A stretch of 35,027 nt of DNA from CAYJBH01 sp964369445. Lineage in GTDB: Bacteria; Bacillota; Clostridia; Oscillospirales; Ruminococcaceae. The stretch's first letter is position 1. Each line of letters starts with the position of its first letter. A program made the position numbers and the translations under genes. The stretch covers positions 1-35,027 of the forward strand of contig CAYJFU010000019.1 in assembly GCA_964369445.1 (NCBI GenBank). The letters are read 5' to 3'. This document shows, one piece after another, positions 14,939 through 23,096 of this stretch. The notes beneath the pieces are model-generated. The model was not told the origin of the DNA, made no database searches, and was given only the letters and a program-made list of their open reading frames with translations.

Positions 14939-16951
14939 TCAATCGTACAAATAAATATGTTCGATAAGTGTGCCGTCTTTAAACATCTGGCCGGTGTCGG
15001 TGTTGATGGTCAGCCCATCCAGTATTATGTGTTCGTCATAATCGCCACCTTGGCCGTCGTGCAGTGTTGTGTCCATGCGTATTGCAAACGACACTTCGCC
15101 GGTAGCACCCATAGTCTGTGCATGGGTCGGCACGTCCAGCGCGAGCAGTAGACCCACAAGGTCGTAGTAGAGATAGCCGCGGTCGAACATTCTGTTCGCA
15201 AGACCCTCGTAGTCTCTGTTAGGGTGCTCGGCACGGTCGTCAAACAGGTGGTCGATAGGCTCGGACCACGTTGCGCCGCCGTCAAAGGTGAGCTGTGCGG
15301 TGTAGTACTGCCCTGTCATAATGGTTTTTTCATCGTCGTGGAGGAAATAGTACCCATGCATATCCGATAGCAACACATCGGTAAATGTTTCGTTTTGCTT
15401 TGGACCGATACCCACCTGTAACTCAATGGTGTGGGAGTACTCCGGCTCATCGTCAATGTACTCGTATTCAAATTTATCCACTACATACTCAGCGGCGAGC
15501 ACCTTGCCCTTTTGCTCCTCGGACGATTCCACAGCGGTAAAATCGGTGTACAAGGTCAAAAAGTCGTAGGAAGAACTGTCGACGTACAGGTTGTTGATAA
15601 GGTCAAGTGCCGCTTGTGCATCGGTGCCGACGACATCGAGATATCCGCCCGGCAGGAACACCTCCTCAAAACTGCCGACACTCACATCAAACTTNNNNNN
15701 NNNNTAATGCTGTGTGTCGGGTGCTAACTCCTGCGCAACCACGGTGTTTGCCGTCGCATTTTTCGTGACGTAAGCACGCGTAATTACGGGGGTGAAGCCG
15801 TTTTCGGACAGCACTGTTTCAGCCTCTTCTATAGACATGCCGACGATGTCAGGCATATCGTGTTGCACCTCTGAGCCGTATGTAACTTCCTGCACGGCAT
15901 TGCCAAAACCGCCTGTAGCGGTAAAAAGTCCCAGCGCGAGGGCGAGCACGATGCAACAGGCGATACCAACCTTTGCGCCGACCGGCATACCCGTCGATAC
16001 ACTTTGCTTTTTCACCTTTTTGCGCTGAACGCCATCACCGAGAAGCTCTTCTCTAAACTGCGCCGCCGTCTGTGTCCTGTCCGCCTGTCGTACATTAAGC
16101 GCGTTCATGATGGCATTTTGTGCGCTGGACGGTATGCCTCCGACAAGGTTGCCCGGCTCGACAATCTCATCGTTGATTGCGCGCTCCATGCTGTCGGGCG
16201 GCGTCTTGCCGGTCAGCAGCTTGTAAAACGTTGCGGACAGCGCGTACACGTCCGTCCAACTGCCCTGCTCACCCTTGGAGCGATACTGCTCCTCCGGTGC
16301 ATAGCCGCTTTTAAGAATGACGGAAAGGCTTTTGGAGTTGAACGCACTCTCGTATCGCGCCGCACCGAAATCCAGCAGCTTTATCTCGCCNNNNNNNNNN
16401 ATAATGTTCTTCGCGTGCACACGCTCCAGCGTTTCGCAGACCTTTATGATGATACCGCGCGCCGTCTCGTAGTCCATGACACCGTTGTGGCTTATGTAGT
16501 GCTTTAAGTCCTCGCCCTTTAAAAACTGCATAACAATGTAGGCGGTGTTATTACCGTTAAAGGTGTCGTAGATGTCGACGATGCCGGGTATGCCGTTAAA
16601 CTGCGCCAGCGTTCTCGCCTCATCGACAAAGCGCGAGAGACCACTTTCAAACTGTTTGGTTGCGTTGCCCTGATAGACGGTAAGCGCCGTGTTGCCGGGT
16701 ACGCGCGTTGCAAAAACTGTCGGCAAAAACTCTTTTATGGCGACTACTCGTTCCGTCTGTGCGTCAAGGCCTATGTAGGTGACACCAAAACCGCCAAAAC
16801 CCAGCACCTTGCCGACGATATATCGCCCCTGCAATATAGTTTCCGGCGGCAGGTGATAGGCTTCCGCCGCCGCCATGCCGTGGACAAAACCGCAGAAAGG
16901 ACAGTTTGGCCCCGCCTCGCGGACGTGCATACAACCCATGCAGTATTGCAT
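14939..16951 (-). CDS. Zinc-ribbon Ser/Thr protein kinase with PASTA-like and unknown extracytoplasmic domain
   Basis: The frame encodes about 670 residues across two short gaps. The N-terminal zinc ribbon has Cys4, Cys7, Cys17 and Cys20. The kinase domain starts at about 43: LGFGGFGVTY, K73 in VAIKEF, YIVMQFLKGEDLKHY, LLDFGAAR, SGYAPEEQYR and WTDVYALSATFYKLLTG. The catalytic HRD loop falls in the gap at 16391-16400 (after VHAKNI and before GEIKLLDFG), where about 15 residues should be missing, so activity cannot be confirmed directly. One membrane segment follows (VGIACCIVLALALGLF). The outside part opens with a PASTA-like unit (MPDIVGMSIEEAETVLSENG ... VVAQELAPDTQ), broken by the second gap, then about 230 residues I do not recognise. 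GAGG lies about 8 nt before the ATG. The second kinase gene starts 17 nt after this stop. Confidence 0.88.
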   Translation of the reverse strand: MQYCMGCMHVREAGPNCPFCGFVHGMAAAEAYHLPPETILQGRYIVGKVLGFGGFGVTYIGLDAQTERVVAIKEFLPTVFATRVPGNTALTVYQGNATKQFESGLSRFVDEARTLAQFNGIPGIVDIYDTFNGNNTAYIVMQFLKGEDLKHYISHNGVMDYETARGIIIKVCETLERVHAKNIXXXXGEIKLLDFGAARYESAFNSKSLSVILKSGYAPEEQYRSKGEQGSWTDVYALSATFYKLLTGKTPPDSMERAINDEIVEPGNLVGGIPSSAQNAIMNALNVRQADRTQTAAQFREELLGDGVQRKKVKKQSVSTGMPVGAKVGIACCIVLALALGLFTATGGFGNAVQEVTYGSEVQHDMPDIVGMSIEEAETVLSENGFTPVITRAYVTKNATANTVVAQELAPDTQHXXXXKFDVSVGSFEEVFLPGGYLDVVGTDAQAALDLINNLYVDSSSYDFLTLYTDFTAVESSEEQKGKVLAAEYVVDKFEYEYIDDEPEYSHTIELQVGIGPKQNETFTDVLLSDMHGYYFLHDDEKTIMTGQYYTAQLTFDGGATWSEPIDHLFDDRAEHPNRDYEGLANRMFDRGYLYYDLVGLLLALDVPTHAQTMGATGEVSFAIRMDTTLHDGQGGDYDEHIILDGLTINTDTGQMFKDGTLIEHIYLYD
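15695..15704. other. Assembly gap (10 N) inside the PASTA-like kinase gene
   Basis: Falls at the end of the PASTA-like unit. The flanking frames agree, so the missing piece is probably a few codons. Confidence 0.95.
16391..16400. other. Assembly gap (10 N) over the kinase catalytic loop
   Basis: Removes the HRD catalytic loop of the first kinase. The adjacent second kinase is similar here, and shared sequence may have caused the assembly break. Confidence 0.95.
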
Positions 16952-16979
16952 AAAAAAACCTCACTTGAGTTAGTGGTAG

Positions 16980-16998
16980 CCACGCGCAAAACACGTGG
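16980..16998 (-). promoter_or_regulatory. Leader hairpin with GTTTTG loop, 28 nt before the kinase start
   Basis: On the minus strand CCACGTG pairs with CGCGTGG (one G-U) around TTTTG. It ends exactly 28 nt before the kinase ATG at 16951. Hairpins of the same plan occupy the same position before glyS (18644-18664) and the nitroreductase gene (25575-25595). Confidence 0.5.
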
Positions 16999-17002
16999 GA
17001 GT

Positions 17003-17162
17003 AGATAGTGTAGCCACAAGCTGAAACGTGCAGATTTTGAGTAATTTTTTCGCAAGGCGGAAAAACGATACACTCCTTTGTGGAATGTGAGTTTTGACAA
17101 CGAAGAATGGCGGAAAAATCGCCAAAATCTGCCGGCTGAACACTATTGTCGACACTATCTAA
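17003..17162. repeat. Dispersed element, family B, most complete copy, with inverted ends
   Basis: The left end TAGATAGTGT (from about 17003) and the right end, read on the minus strand, TTAGATAGTGTCGACAA (17162-17146) are inverted repeats. The body holds GCTGAAACGTG, ATTTTTTCGCAAGGCGG, CTTTGTGGAA and GGCGGAAAAATCGCC (17110-17124), which recur at 20215-20300, 23097-23168 and 4607-4680. No coding frame is conserved. The element fills most of the spacer between glyS and the kinase genes; the remainder of that spacer holds the hairpins at 16980 and 17184. Confidence 0.6.
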
Positions 17163-17183
17163 TGCAAGTTCGAACATATATGT

Positions 17184-17220
17184 TTTACTCACCTCCACCG
17201 GTGGCGGTGGAGGTAGTAAA
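17184..17220. terminator. Hairpin after glyS
   Basis: The arms TTTACT-C-ACCTCCACC (17184-17199) and GGTGGAGGT-AGTAAA (17206-17220) pair over 15 positions with one bulged base, 21 nt after the glyS stop. The stem is strong, but no clear U-run follows. Confidence 0.5.
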
Positions 17221-17241
17221 AATGTTTATCGTTGCCACGTA

Positions 17242-18615
17242 CTAGATGTTTGTAGCCTTTTTGACAAACTCACTCAGTTTGGCAATCTCGATGCGCTGTT
17301 GCTCCATCGTATCGCGGTCACGAACGGTCACACAGCCGTCCTCTGCCGTGTCAAAGTCGACGGTGATGCACATCGGCGTGCCTATTTCGTCCTGACGGCG
17401 GTAGCGCTTGCCGATGCTTCCTGTCTCGTCAAAGTCCACCATGAAATCCTCGGCGAGCAGTGCGTAAACCTCACGCGCCTTGTCACTCAGCTTTTTGGAC
17501 AGCGGAAGTATCGCGGCTTTGTAAGGTGCCAAAAACGGATGCAGGCGAAGTACCGTGCGCGTGTCGTTTTCGCCGACCTGTTCCTCGTCGTAGGCATCAC
17601 ACAGCAGTGCAAGCGCAAAGCGGTCGACACCGAGCGATGGCTCGATGACGTGTGGGACATAGTGCTCTTTTGCCTCCTCGTCGAAGTAGGTTATCGGCTT
17701 GCCACTTACCTCGCCGTGGCGCGACAGGTCAAAGTCGCCCCTGTCCGCAACACCCCACAGCTCGCCCCAACCGAACGGGAACATAAACTCAAAGTCAGTC
17801 GTGGCGGTGGAATAGTGGGCAAGTTCTTCGGCGCTATGGTCGCGTGTGCGCACATTTTCTTCCTTTAGACCGCACTGGATGAGGAAGTTGTAGCAGAAAT
17901 CTTTCCAGTACAAAAACCATTCGGTATTGGTGCCCGGCTTGATGAAAAACTCCAGTTCCATCTGCTCAAACTCACGTGTGCGGAAGGTAAAGTTGCCGGG
18001 TGTTATCTCGTTGCGGAAACTTTTACCAATTTGGCATACACCAAACGGCAGTTTGCGCCTTGTCGTGCGCTGAACGTTGGAGAAGTTGACAAATATGCCC
18101 TGTGCCGTCTCGGGGCGCAGGTAAATTTCATTTTTGCTGTCCTCTGTCACGCCTTGGAAGGTCTTAAACATCAGGTTGAACTGACGGATATCGGTAAAAT
18201 CGCTCTTGTCACAGTTGGGGCAGGTCACGGAGTGTTCTTTTATATAGTCCGCCATCTGCTCGTTAGACCAACCGGCAGGGTTTTCGCCGGCTGCCTCGAT
18301 AAGCTGGTCGGCGCGGTGACGCGTCTTGCAAGCGCGGCAGTCCATAAGCGGATCGGAAAAACCGCCAACATGACCCGATGCCACCCACACAGAGGGGTTC
18401 ATTAAAATAGCACAGTCCAGCGGCACATTGTAGGGATTTTGCTGAACAAACTTTTTTAGCCATGCCTTTTTGACGTTCAGCTTAAACTCAGCGCCGAGCG
18501 GACCGTAGTCCCACGTGTTGGCAAGACCGCCGTATATCTCACTGCCGGCAAAGACGTAACCTCGCGCCTTGCACAGTGATATGATAGTTTCCATTGTTTT
18601 GTCCGTGTTTTTCAT
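17242..18615 (-). CDS. glyS: Glycyl-tRNA synthetase, dimeric class II type
   Basis: This 457-residue enzyme charges tRNA-Gly with glycine. The N-terminus (LCKARGYVFAGSEIYGGLAN, TWDYGPLGAEFKLNVKKAW) and class II motifs are clear: motif 2 region LPFGVCQIGKSFRNEITP, FRTREFEQMELEFF, and motif 3 region EPSLGVDRFALALL. The C-terminal anticodon-binding domain includes LAPYKAAILPLSKKL and ITVDFDTAEDGCVTVRDRD. It is the single-chain alpha2 form, not the GlyQ/GlyS tetramer. The start at 18615 has GGAGG 4 nt upstream. I looked for a T-box in the leader (18616-18775) and found neither the TGGNACCGCG antiterminator motif nor a terminator. The leader has the small hairpin at 18644-18664. Confidence 0.97.
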   Translation of the reverse strand: MKNTDKTMETIISLCKARGYVFAGSEIYGGLANTWDYGPLGAEFKLNVKKAWLKKFVQQNPYNVPLDCAILMNPSVWVASGHVGGFSDPLMDCRACKTRHRADQLIEAAGENPAGWSNEQMADYIKEHSVTCPNCDKSDFTDIRQFNLMFKTFQGVTEDSKNEIYLRPETAQGIFVNFSNVQRTTRRKLPFGVCQIGKSFRNEITPGNFTFRTREFEQMELEFFIKPGTNTEWFLYWKDFCYNFLIQCGLKEENVRTRDHSAEELAHYSTATTDFEFMFPFGWGELWGVADRGDFDLSRHGEVSGKPITYFDEEAKEHYVPHVIEPSLGVDRFALALLCDAYDEEQVGENDTRTVLRLHPFLAPYKAAILPLSKKLSDKAREVYALLAEDFMVDFDETGSIGKRYRRQDEIGTPMCITVDFDTAEDGCVTVRDRDTMEQQRIEIAKLSEFVKKATNI

Positions 18616-18643
18616 TGTTCCTCCTGTTGTTGCGGTATGTTGG

Positions 18644-18664
18644 GCAAGCGCAAAACACACTTGC
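18644..18664 (-). promoter_or_regulatory. Leader hairpin with GTTTTG loop, 28 nt before glyS
   Basis: On the minus strand GCAAGTG pairs with CGCTTGC (one U-G) around TGTTTTG. It ends exactly 28 nt before the glyS ATG at 18615, like the hairpins before the kinase and nitroreductase genes. Confidence 0.5.
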
Positions 18665-18774
18665 GATGAATGACCAATCAGTAATGATTAATGGTAAAGG
18701 ACTTAATTGTAATAAAAATAGCCTAATTGAATGTAAAATCAGTAGTTCGCCTGTCACCTTTAGTCTTACGTGGT

Positions 18775-19356
18775 TTACGGCATATACCAAAAGCTGTTAA
18801 ACTTGTGCATGTATGTTCTTGCGCCCTTAGGCATCTGCGTGAGGGCGTTGAAGACGTTGAAATAATCACCTGCACCGGCTGAGATGCTGCACAGTGCGAA
18901 GATTCCTATGGCACTGTTGCGCCAGAAAAACATGTAGATAATGTACGGCAAAAATCCAAACAAGATGTTGGGTAGTAGTGATAAAAATACAAACCGTGCA
19001 CGGCTCATGTCCTCGGGGCCGACGACAAACAGCATACCCTGTTTTAGGTTGGTGTAAACATATGCCTTGTCTTTAAAGCATATCGCGTGCAGATATTCGT
19101 GTGGTATCATTGCGAGTAGTGATAGCCACACGCCGATACATAACTGAAGAAAGTTTCCGTAAATATCAAAACCGGTCACAATCGTTGTGAACACCGCTAA
19201 AACCACAAATATAACCGCCCCTGCAATGTTGATGACCAGTCCGAACTTTTTGGGGTCCTCCGGTTCATTAAACATAACAGCACCGGGCTTGTGCTCGCCA
19301 TGTGGTAGGTTGTCGGGGTCGCCGTCAAACTTGCCTCTGTAAACTATTTTTACCAT
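18775..19356 (-). CDS. DUF3267-like membrane protein with HExxH motif (putative metalloprotease)
   Basis: This 193-residue protein has about four hydrophobic segments (roughly 38-62, 66-84, 112-138 and 140-165). IPHEYLH (HExxH at 86-90) sits at the end of the second segment, as in the DUF3267 group of putative intramembrane zinc peptidases. No substrate is known for this group. The N-terminal 35 residues are polar and cytoplasmic (MVKIVYRGKFDGDPDNLPHG). The start at 19356 has CGAGG 4 nt upstream; a longer frame from 19407 has no ribosome site. A 17-nt motif, TTAGATAGTGGCGACAA, shared with family B ends, lies in the leader at 19385-19401. The neighbouring LiaF-like gene is also a membrane protein, but its stop lies downstream of no shared promoter I can see. 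Confidence 0.75.
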   Translation of the reverse strand: MVKIVYRGKFDGDPDNLPHGEHKPGAVMFNEPEDPKKFGLVINIAGAVIFVVLAVFTTIVTGFDIYGNFLQLCIGVWLSLLAMIPHEYLHAICFKDKAYVYTNLKQGMLFVVGPEDMSRARFVFLSLLPNILFGFLPYIIYMFFWRNSAIGIFALCSISAGAGDYFNVFNALTQMPKGARTYMHKFNSFWYMP

Positions 19357-19461
19357 TTTACCTCGTTTGTTTGTCTTAAAGTAGTTGTCGCCACTATCTA
19401 AAGTCAAATTGCACCGTTCTTGTTTGGATTTTCTGTGTTTCCAATATGTCGTTGACGTTGG

Positions 19462-20106
19462 CTACTTTATGTCGATGCCACCGAATATGCAGGTATAATC
19501 AACCGTCACCGTGTGTTCCCCGGTGCCGTTGTACTTGTTGTCAATACCGCCGAAAATCGGTGCGCCTGTCGTCTTTACCGTAACATTGTCCGGCATGATG
19601 AGGTCGATGCCACCGAAAAGGCACACGCACTGCAACCTGACATCGTGGGTGAGTTGCACATCACGCAGGTCAAGGTCGACACCACCGAACATCGTCGTCA
19701 GCGTCTTGTCGGACAGGATGCCGTTTAAGCGTTGCTCGACGCCGGAAAAAAATGCAATGTATGTTGACTGACCACTACTGTCCGTCTCGCCGTGCACCTT
19801 TTTAAACTTTGGCTTTAATATAATGGAAAGACCAACCATGATAAAAACCACCGGCAAAAACGCACGGCCGACCATACTCCACTCAATTGTGCCGTTTGAT
19901 GCAAGCAGTAACAGCACACCGATGATAATGCCGAGTATCGAGCTTATCCACTGTTTTTGAAAAAGACCCACCACGCTCGGTATTAAAATGAACAGCGTCC
20001 ACCAACCGTCAAAAAACAGGTCAAACGACCACAGCTCAAAAATAGATCCAAACAAAAGCGCACCGACAAGCACAAAAATAGCGCCAATAATAATGTTTTT
20101 ATTCAT
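19462..20106 (-). CDS. LiaF-like envelope-stress membrane protein
   Basis: This 214-residue protein has an N-terminal half with about four membrane helices (residues 5-100, IIIGAIFVLVGALLFG, WWTLFILIPSVVGLF, SSILGIIIGVLLLLA, AFLPVVFIMVGLSIIL). Its C-terminal beta-helix-like domain has repeated FGGVD/FGGID turns (TMFGGVDLDLRDV, CLFGGIDLIMP, PIFGGIDNKY, CIFGGIDIK). This matches the LiaF/DUF2154 family, which modulates cell-wall antibiotic responses; LiaF in Bacillus restrains the LiaS kinase. No liaSR two-component genes are adjacent, so a link to a particular regulator is not shown. The ribosome site GGAGATA lies about 8 nt before the ATG. Confidence 0.85.
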   Translation of the reverse strand: MNKNIIIGAIFVLVGALLFGSIFELWSFDLFFDGWWTLFILIPSVVGLFQKQWISSILGIIIGVLLLLASNGTIEWSMVGRAFLPVVFIMVGLSIILKPKFKKVHGETDSSGQSTYIAFFSGVEQRLNGILSDKTLTTMFGGVDLDLRDVQLTHDVRLQCVCLFGGIDLIMPDNVTVKTTGAPIFGGIDNKYNGTGEHTVTVDYTCIFGGIDIK

Positions 20107-20209
20107 GAGTGTATCTCCTAAATGTTTTTCCTAAGCTACCATTTAATACAATTGCACAATTCGAAACACACCAATTTTTTGTGCAAAGGGGAATATTTTC
20201 CCCAATAGG

Positions 20210-20323
20210 GTAGTAACGAGTTGAAACGAGTAGGTTGTAAGTGGTTTTTTCGTCAGGTAAAGCAGAAAAATCGCCGAAACCGGCCGACTGAACACGAGTG
20301 ATGATACTATCAAACTTGTCGAC
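20210..20323. repeat. Dispersed element, family B copy 2
   Basis: GTTGAAACGAG, GTGGTTTTTTCGTCAGG, GCAGAAAAATCGCCGAAACC and GGCCGACTGAACAC align with the copy at 17003-17162 in the same order. The right end ACTATCAAACTTGTCGACA is a variant of the shared terminus. The element ends about 5 nt from the stop codon of the M24 peptidase gene. Confidence 0.55.
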
Positions 20324-20327
20324 ACCG

Positions 20328-21395
20328 CTAAACTATTATAAGCTCCTTGGAGATTTTTGAGCGCGGGCGGCAACCGTCCTCGGTGACGACACAGGTGTCC
20401 TCGATGCGCACACCGACCTCACCCTCTAAGTATATGCCGGGTTCGACCGTTAATACCATGCCGGCGCACACCTCGGTGCTGTCTTTGGGTGACAGGCGCG
20501 GGTCCTCGTGTATCTGCACCCCGAGTGAGTGCCCAAGACCGTGCCCAAAAGCACCTTTAAACTCGGTTGCATCGATAATATCACGTGCCACCTTGTCCAC
20601 CTCTTTGCCTGTTTTACCGGGTTTCAGCGCCGCGACGGCGGCAAGTTGCGCCTTCAAAACGGTATCGTACACCGCGCGCTGTCTGTCCGAAACACTGCCG
20701 ATGGCGATGGTGCGCGTTATGTCGGTGCAGTAGCCCTTGTACTTCGCGCCAAAATCCATCGTGACAAGGTCGCCGACTTTGAGCGGTCGGTCGCCTGCCT
20801 CGCCGTGCGGCAGTGAGCTGTTTTCGCCGGCGACGACAATGGAGTCAAAGGAGATGTCGTCCGCACCACCCTTGCGGATAAGCGTTTCGAGGTTAAACTT
20901 CAACTCGCGTTCCGTCATGCCGGGTTTTATCAACTTTATACACTGCAAAAATGCCTCGTCGGCGATGCGCTGCGCCTGCTCGATGCACTCCGTCTCCTGC
21001 TCGTCCTTTATCATACGCTGTTGCTTGAGTGCAAAGGACAGCGTTTCGCCGTCGTCCACCTGCACGCCCGACAGCGCCGACATCATGTTCTTTGCCGATG
21101 CATGGCTGATAATGTCCTCAATGAGTGCTTTTTTTATCTTATTTTTTTCCAGTATCTGCGCCACCTGTGCCGTACCGTTTGTCATCAGCACAAACTCAGC
21201 ATAGGGCAGTGCTTTTTTTGCCGCCTCGGCATAGCGCATGTCGGTCAAAAAATACACCTTATCCTGTAAAACGACGACAAACCCTGCCGACGTGCGGTAA
21301 CCTGTCATGTAAAATCTGTTGTCAATATCCTGTACTATCGCCGCCCCAAAACCGCTTGGCAGACAACGACGCAACCCCTCAATTCTTTTTAACAT
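20328..21395 (-). CDS. M24 family Xaa-Pro aminopeptidase/dipeptidase
   Basis: This 355-residue cytoplasmic peptidase removes the residue preceding proline. The N-terminal creatinase-like domain (about 1-125) contains DNRFYMTGYRTSAGFVV. The pita-bread domain carries all five metal ligands: two Asp in VTMDFGAKYKGYCTDITRT, His in FGHGLGHSLG, Glu in LTVEPGIYLEG and Glu in GVRIEDT. Length and motifs match Gram-positive PepP/YqhT-type enzymes that use two Mn or Co ions. GGGAG lies 7 nt before the ATG. Bacillus YqhT lies next to efp, but no efp is present here. A 9-bp hairpin (21421-21449) lies just upstream. Confidence 0.93.
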   Translation of the reverse strand: MLKRIEGLRRCLPSGFGAAIVQDIDNRFYMTGYRTSAGFVVVLQDKVYFLTDMRYAEAAKKALPYAEFVLMTNGTAQVAQILEKNKIKKALIEDIISHASAKNMMSALSGVQVDDGETLSFALKQQRMIKDEQETECIEQAQRIADEAFLQCIKLIKPGMTERELKFNLETLIRKGGADDISFDSIVVAGENSSLPHGEAGDRPLKVGDLVTMDFGAKYKGYCTDITRTIAIGSVSDRQRAVYDTVLKAQLAAVAALKPGKTGKEVDKVARDIIDATEFKGAFGHGLGHSLGVQIHEDPRLSPKDSTEVCAGMVLTVEPGIYLEGEVGVRIEDTCVVTEDGCRPRSKISKELIIV

Positions 21396-21420
21396 TATAT
21401 TGCTCCCTCAATTAAATTGT

Positions 21421-21449
21421 GGACAAAATATTGCCGAGAGATTTTGTCC
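21421..21449. other. Hairpin in the leader of the M24 peptidase gene
   Basis: GGACAAAAT (21421-21429) and ATTTTGTCC (21441-21449) form a perfect 9-bp stem with an 11-nt loop, 25 nt before the start codon. A second AT-rich hairpin, TTTTTAATGC / GCATTAAAAA, lies at 21470-21494, and ACGGCAAAATCGCCGT follows near 21514-21529. The roles are unknown. Confidence 0.45.
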
Positions 21450-21529
21450 GTAGTTCAAGGAAAAGGTTCTTTTTAATGCTATATGCATTAAAAATGGTTC
21501 TTTGACGCCGAAATACGGCAAAATCGCCG

Positions 21530-22411
21530 TCAAGGTTTTCCACCATTTAGTTGTGGGGGCAATAATAGTCCCCTGTAAAAATTCCTCATTGTGGCGGCAT
21601 CCTCCGTCTGGGTACCGTCGCTCTCACATATGACGGTCGGTGTCAGGTTGTACTGCACAAAAAGCTCCATGAGCGGCTCGAACTCCGGCCCGTACTGCGT
21701 GTCCTCAAATGTCAAATGTCGCTTTTCACCGCCGTTTGTGTACTCTATCTTGGAAAAATGCACGTGAAAGCTTTTCGCGCGCTCGTCCTGTAACTCGTCC
21801 GCCATTGTCAGCAGTATGGTGCGGTAGTCCTCTTTAGTTTTGATGTCGCCGAGGGTGCGCGCGTTGAGGTGCCCAAAGTCGATGCAGGGCACAAGCCTGC
21901 TGTCAAGTTTGCAGATTTCCAGCACCTCCGCAAGTGTGCCAAGCTGACCTATCTTGCCCATCGTCTCGGGGCAGAGTATGTAATCGTCGTACCCCTGTTC
22001 GTCAAGGCGCTCCAGTATGGCTTTCATTGTGTCAAGGGCGTACCCCAGTGCCGTCTCTCGCGATATTTTCGCGCAACTTCCGCTGTGGAAGATAACGCGC
22101 CTGCCACCCAGTTTGTGCACAGCGTCGATGCTCTGCTCAAAATAGCGCAGACTGCCGATGCGCTTTTCCGGCTCGACACTGCTCATAGATATAAAGTAGG
22201 GTGCGTGCACCGACACGGTGACGCCGTGTTCCTGTGCCGCCTTTTTAAACGGTGCGGCGGATTTTTCAGATACGCGAACGCCGCGGCCGCACTGGTACTC
22301 AAACGCGTCAAGACCGTATTTTGCCACATATTCCGGCAGTTGCGCTGATGTCTTGTAGCCCAAAGTGTCAAAGCTGTCCGCCTTGCCGGCAGGACCGAAG
22401 ATTGCGGTCAT
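21530..22411 (-). CDS. Endonuclease-IV-like TIM-barrel protein (AP endonuclease family 2)
   Basis: This 293-residue protein has the xylose-isomerase-like TIM barrel and the metal-ligand pattern of deoxyribonuclease IV: VHAPYF, VIFHSGSC, LCPETMGK, CIDFGHLNAR, SFHVHFSKIEY, KRHLTFED and ICESDG. Endonuclease IV uses three zinc ions to cut DNA 5' of abasic sites. Overall similarity to Nfo is moderate, and related barrels are sugar isomerases, so DNA repair is likely but not certain. GGAGG lies 4 nt before the ATG. It follows yqeG by 9 nt on the same strand, so the two are co-transcribed. Confidence 0.8.
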   Translation of the reverse strand: MTAIFGPAGKADSFDTLGYKTSAQLPEYVAKYGLDAFEYQCGRGVRVSEKSAAPFKKAAQEHGVTVSVHAPYFISMSSVEPEKRIGSLRYFEQSIDAVHKLGGRRVIFHSGSCAKISRETALGYALDTMKAILERLDEQGYDDYILCPETMGKIGQLGTLAEVLEICKLDSRLVPCIDFGHLNARTLGDIKTKEDYRTILLTMADELQDERAKSFHVHFSKIEYTNGGEKRHLTFEDTQYGPEFEPLMELFVQYNLTPTVICESDGTQTEDAATMRNFYRGLLLPPQLNGGKP

Positions 22412-22420
22412 GTAACCTCC

Positions 22421-22921
22421 TTAACTGAGCGTGCCACCACGCCGAAAGTAGTTTTTTATAAACGCTTTTTCAAAGAAACGCTTTATACGTATTGTTGTAA
22501 TTTCGTGTTTAGATACAGGATGTACTAAAATCGCCATGACACCGGCGCGGTTGGCGGCGGCTATGTCGGTGAAAATCTGATCGCCCACCATAGCACACTG
22601 CGAAAGTTGTGCACCGAGCAAACCTGCGGCTTTTGTGATGCCCTTGCGTGAGGGTTTGGCGCTCTTGTGCACAAATTGTAAGCACAGTGCCGCCGCAACA
22701 GGTTGTACGCGCTCGTGACGGTTGTTGCTGACTATACACATTTTAATGCCGTGACTGCGCATGGTGTCCAGCCAGTCGCGTACACCGGGCGCCATGTCGG
22801 GGTCCTCGTCCTTGCAAAGCGTGTTGTCCACGTCAAGCAAAAGTGCGGTTATACCGCGCTCGCGCAAAAACTCCGGCGTGATGCCGACAACGGAACGAAA
22901 ATAGTAGTCCGGATGTATCAT
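22421..22921 (-). CDS. yqeG: YqeG family HAD IIIA-type phosphatase
   Basis: This 166-residue HAD-superfamily protein has motif I LLLDVDNTLCKDED (nucleophile and acid Asp), motif II CIVSNN, the motif III Lys in KSAKPSRKGI and motif IV AMVGDQIFTDIAAANRAG. This small form matches YqeG, which in Bacilli is found with the yqeH ribosome-assembly GTPase; its substrate is not settled. The yqeH cluster is not present here, and the gene instead precedes the TIM-barrel protein. The region upstream (22922-23205) has no gene. Confidence 0.92.
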   Translation of the reverse strand: MIHPDYYFRSVVGITPEFLRERGITALLLDVDNTLCKDEDPDMAPGVRDWLDTMRSHGIKMCIVSNNRHERVQPVAAALCLQFVHKSAKPSRKGITKAAGLLGAQLSQCAMVGDQIFTDIAAANRAGVMAILVHPVSKHEITTIRIKRFFEKAFIKNYFRRGGTLS

Positions 22922-23096
22922 GTAAAGTTACCTAAATATATTAATTTTCGTTTGAGCTGCTACCCTTCGCCACCTGCTGCGATGTATCCGGATAAGGCAA
23001 TCAACGCCGATAGTAATCCCCTGTAAGGCGACCTTTAAAAATTCGGGTACAATTTCAGTTCGCGGGATTTTTTTGTCAGATTGTTCAAAAAACAGA

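Noticed and set aside
16764..17198. Minus-strand frames across the spacer upstream of the first kinase, resembling one at 20143-20373
   Set aside because: The shared translated words arise because both frames cross copies of repeat B. There is no ribosome site or conserved start, so I treat them as repeat sequence, not genes.
17146..17868. 240-codon plus-strand frame overlapping the glyS 3' end
   Set aside because: It begins inside repeat B and runs antisense to the conserved anticodon-binding domain of glyS.
18616..18775. T-box leader before glyS
   Set aside because: No TGGNACCGCG-type antiterminator, specifier-loop pattern or terminator could be found.
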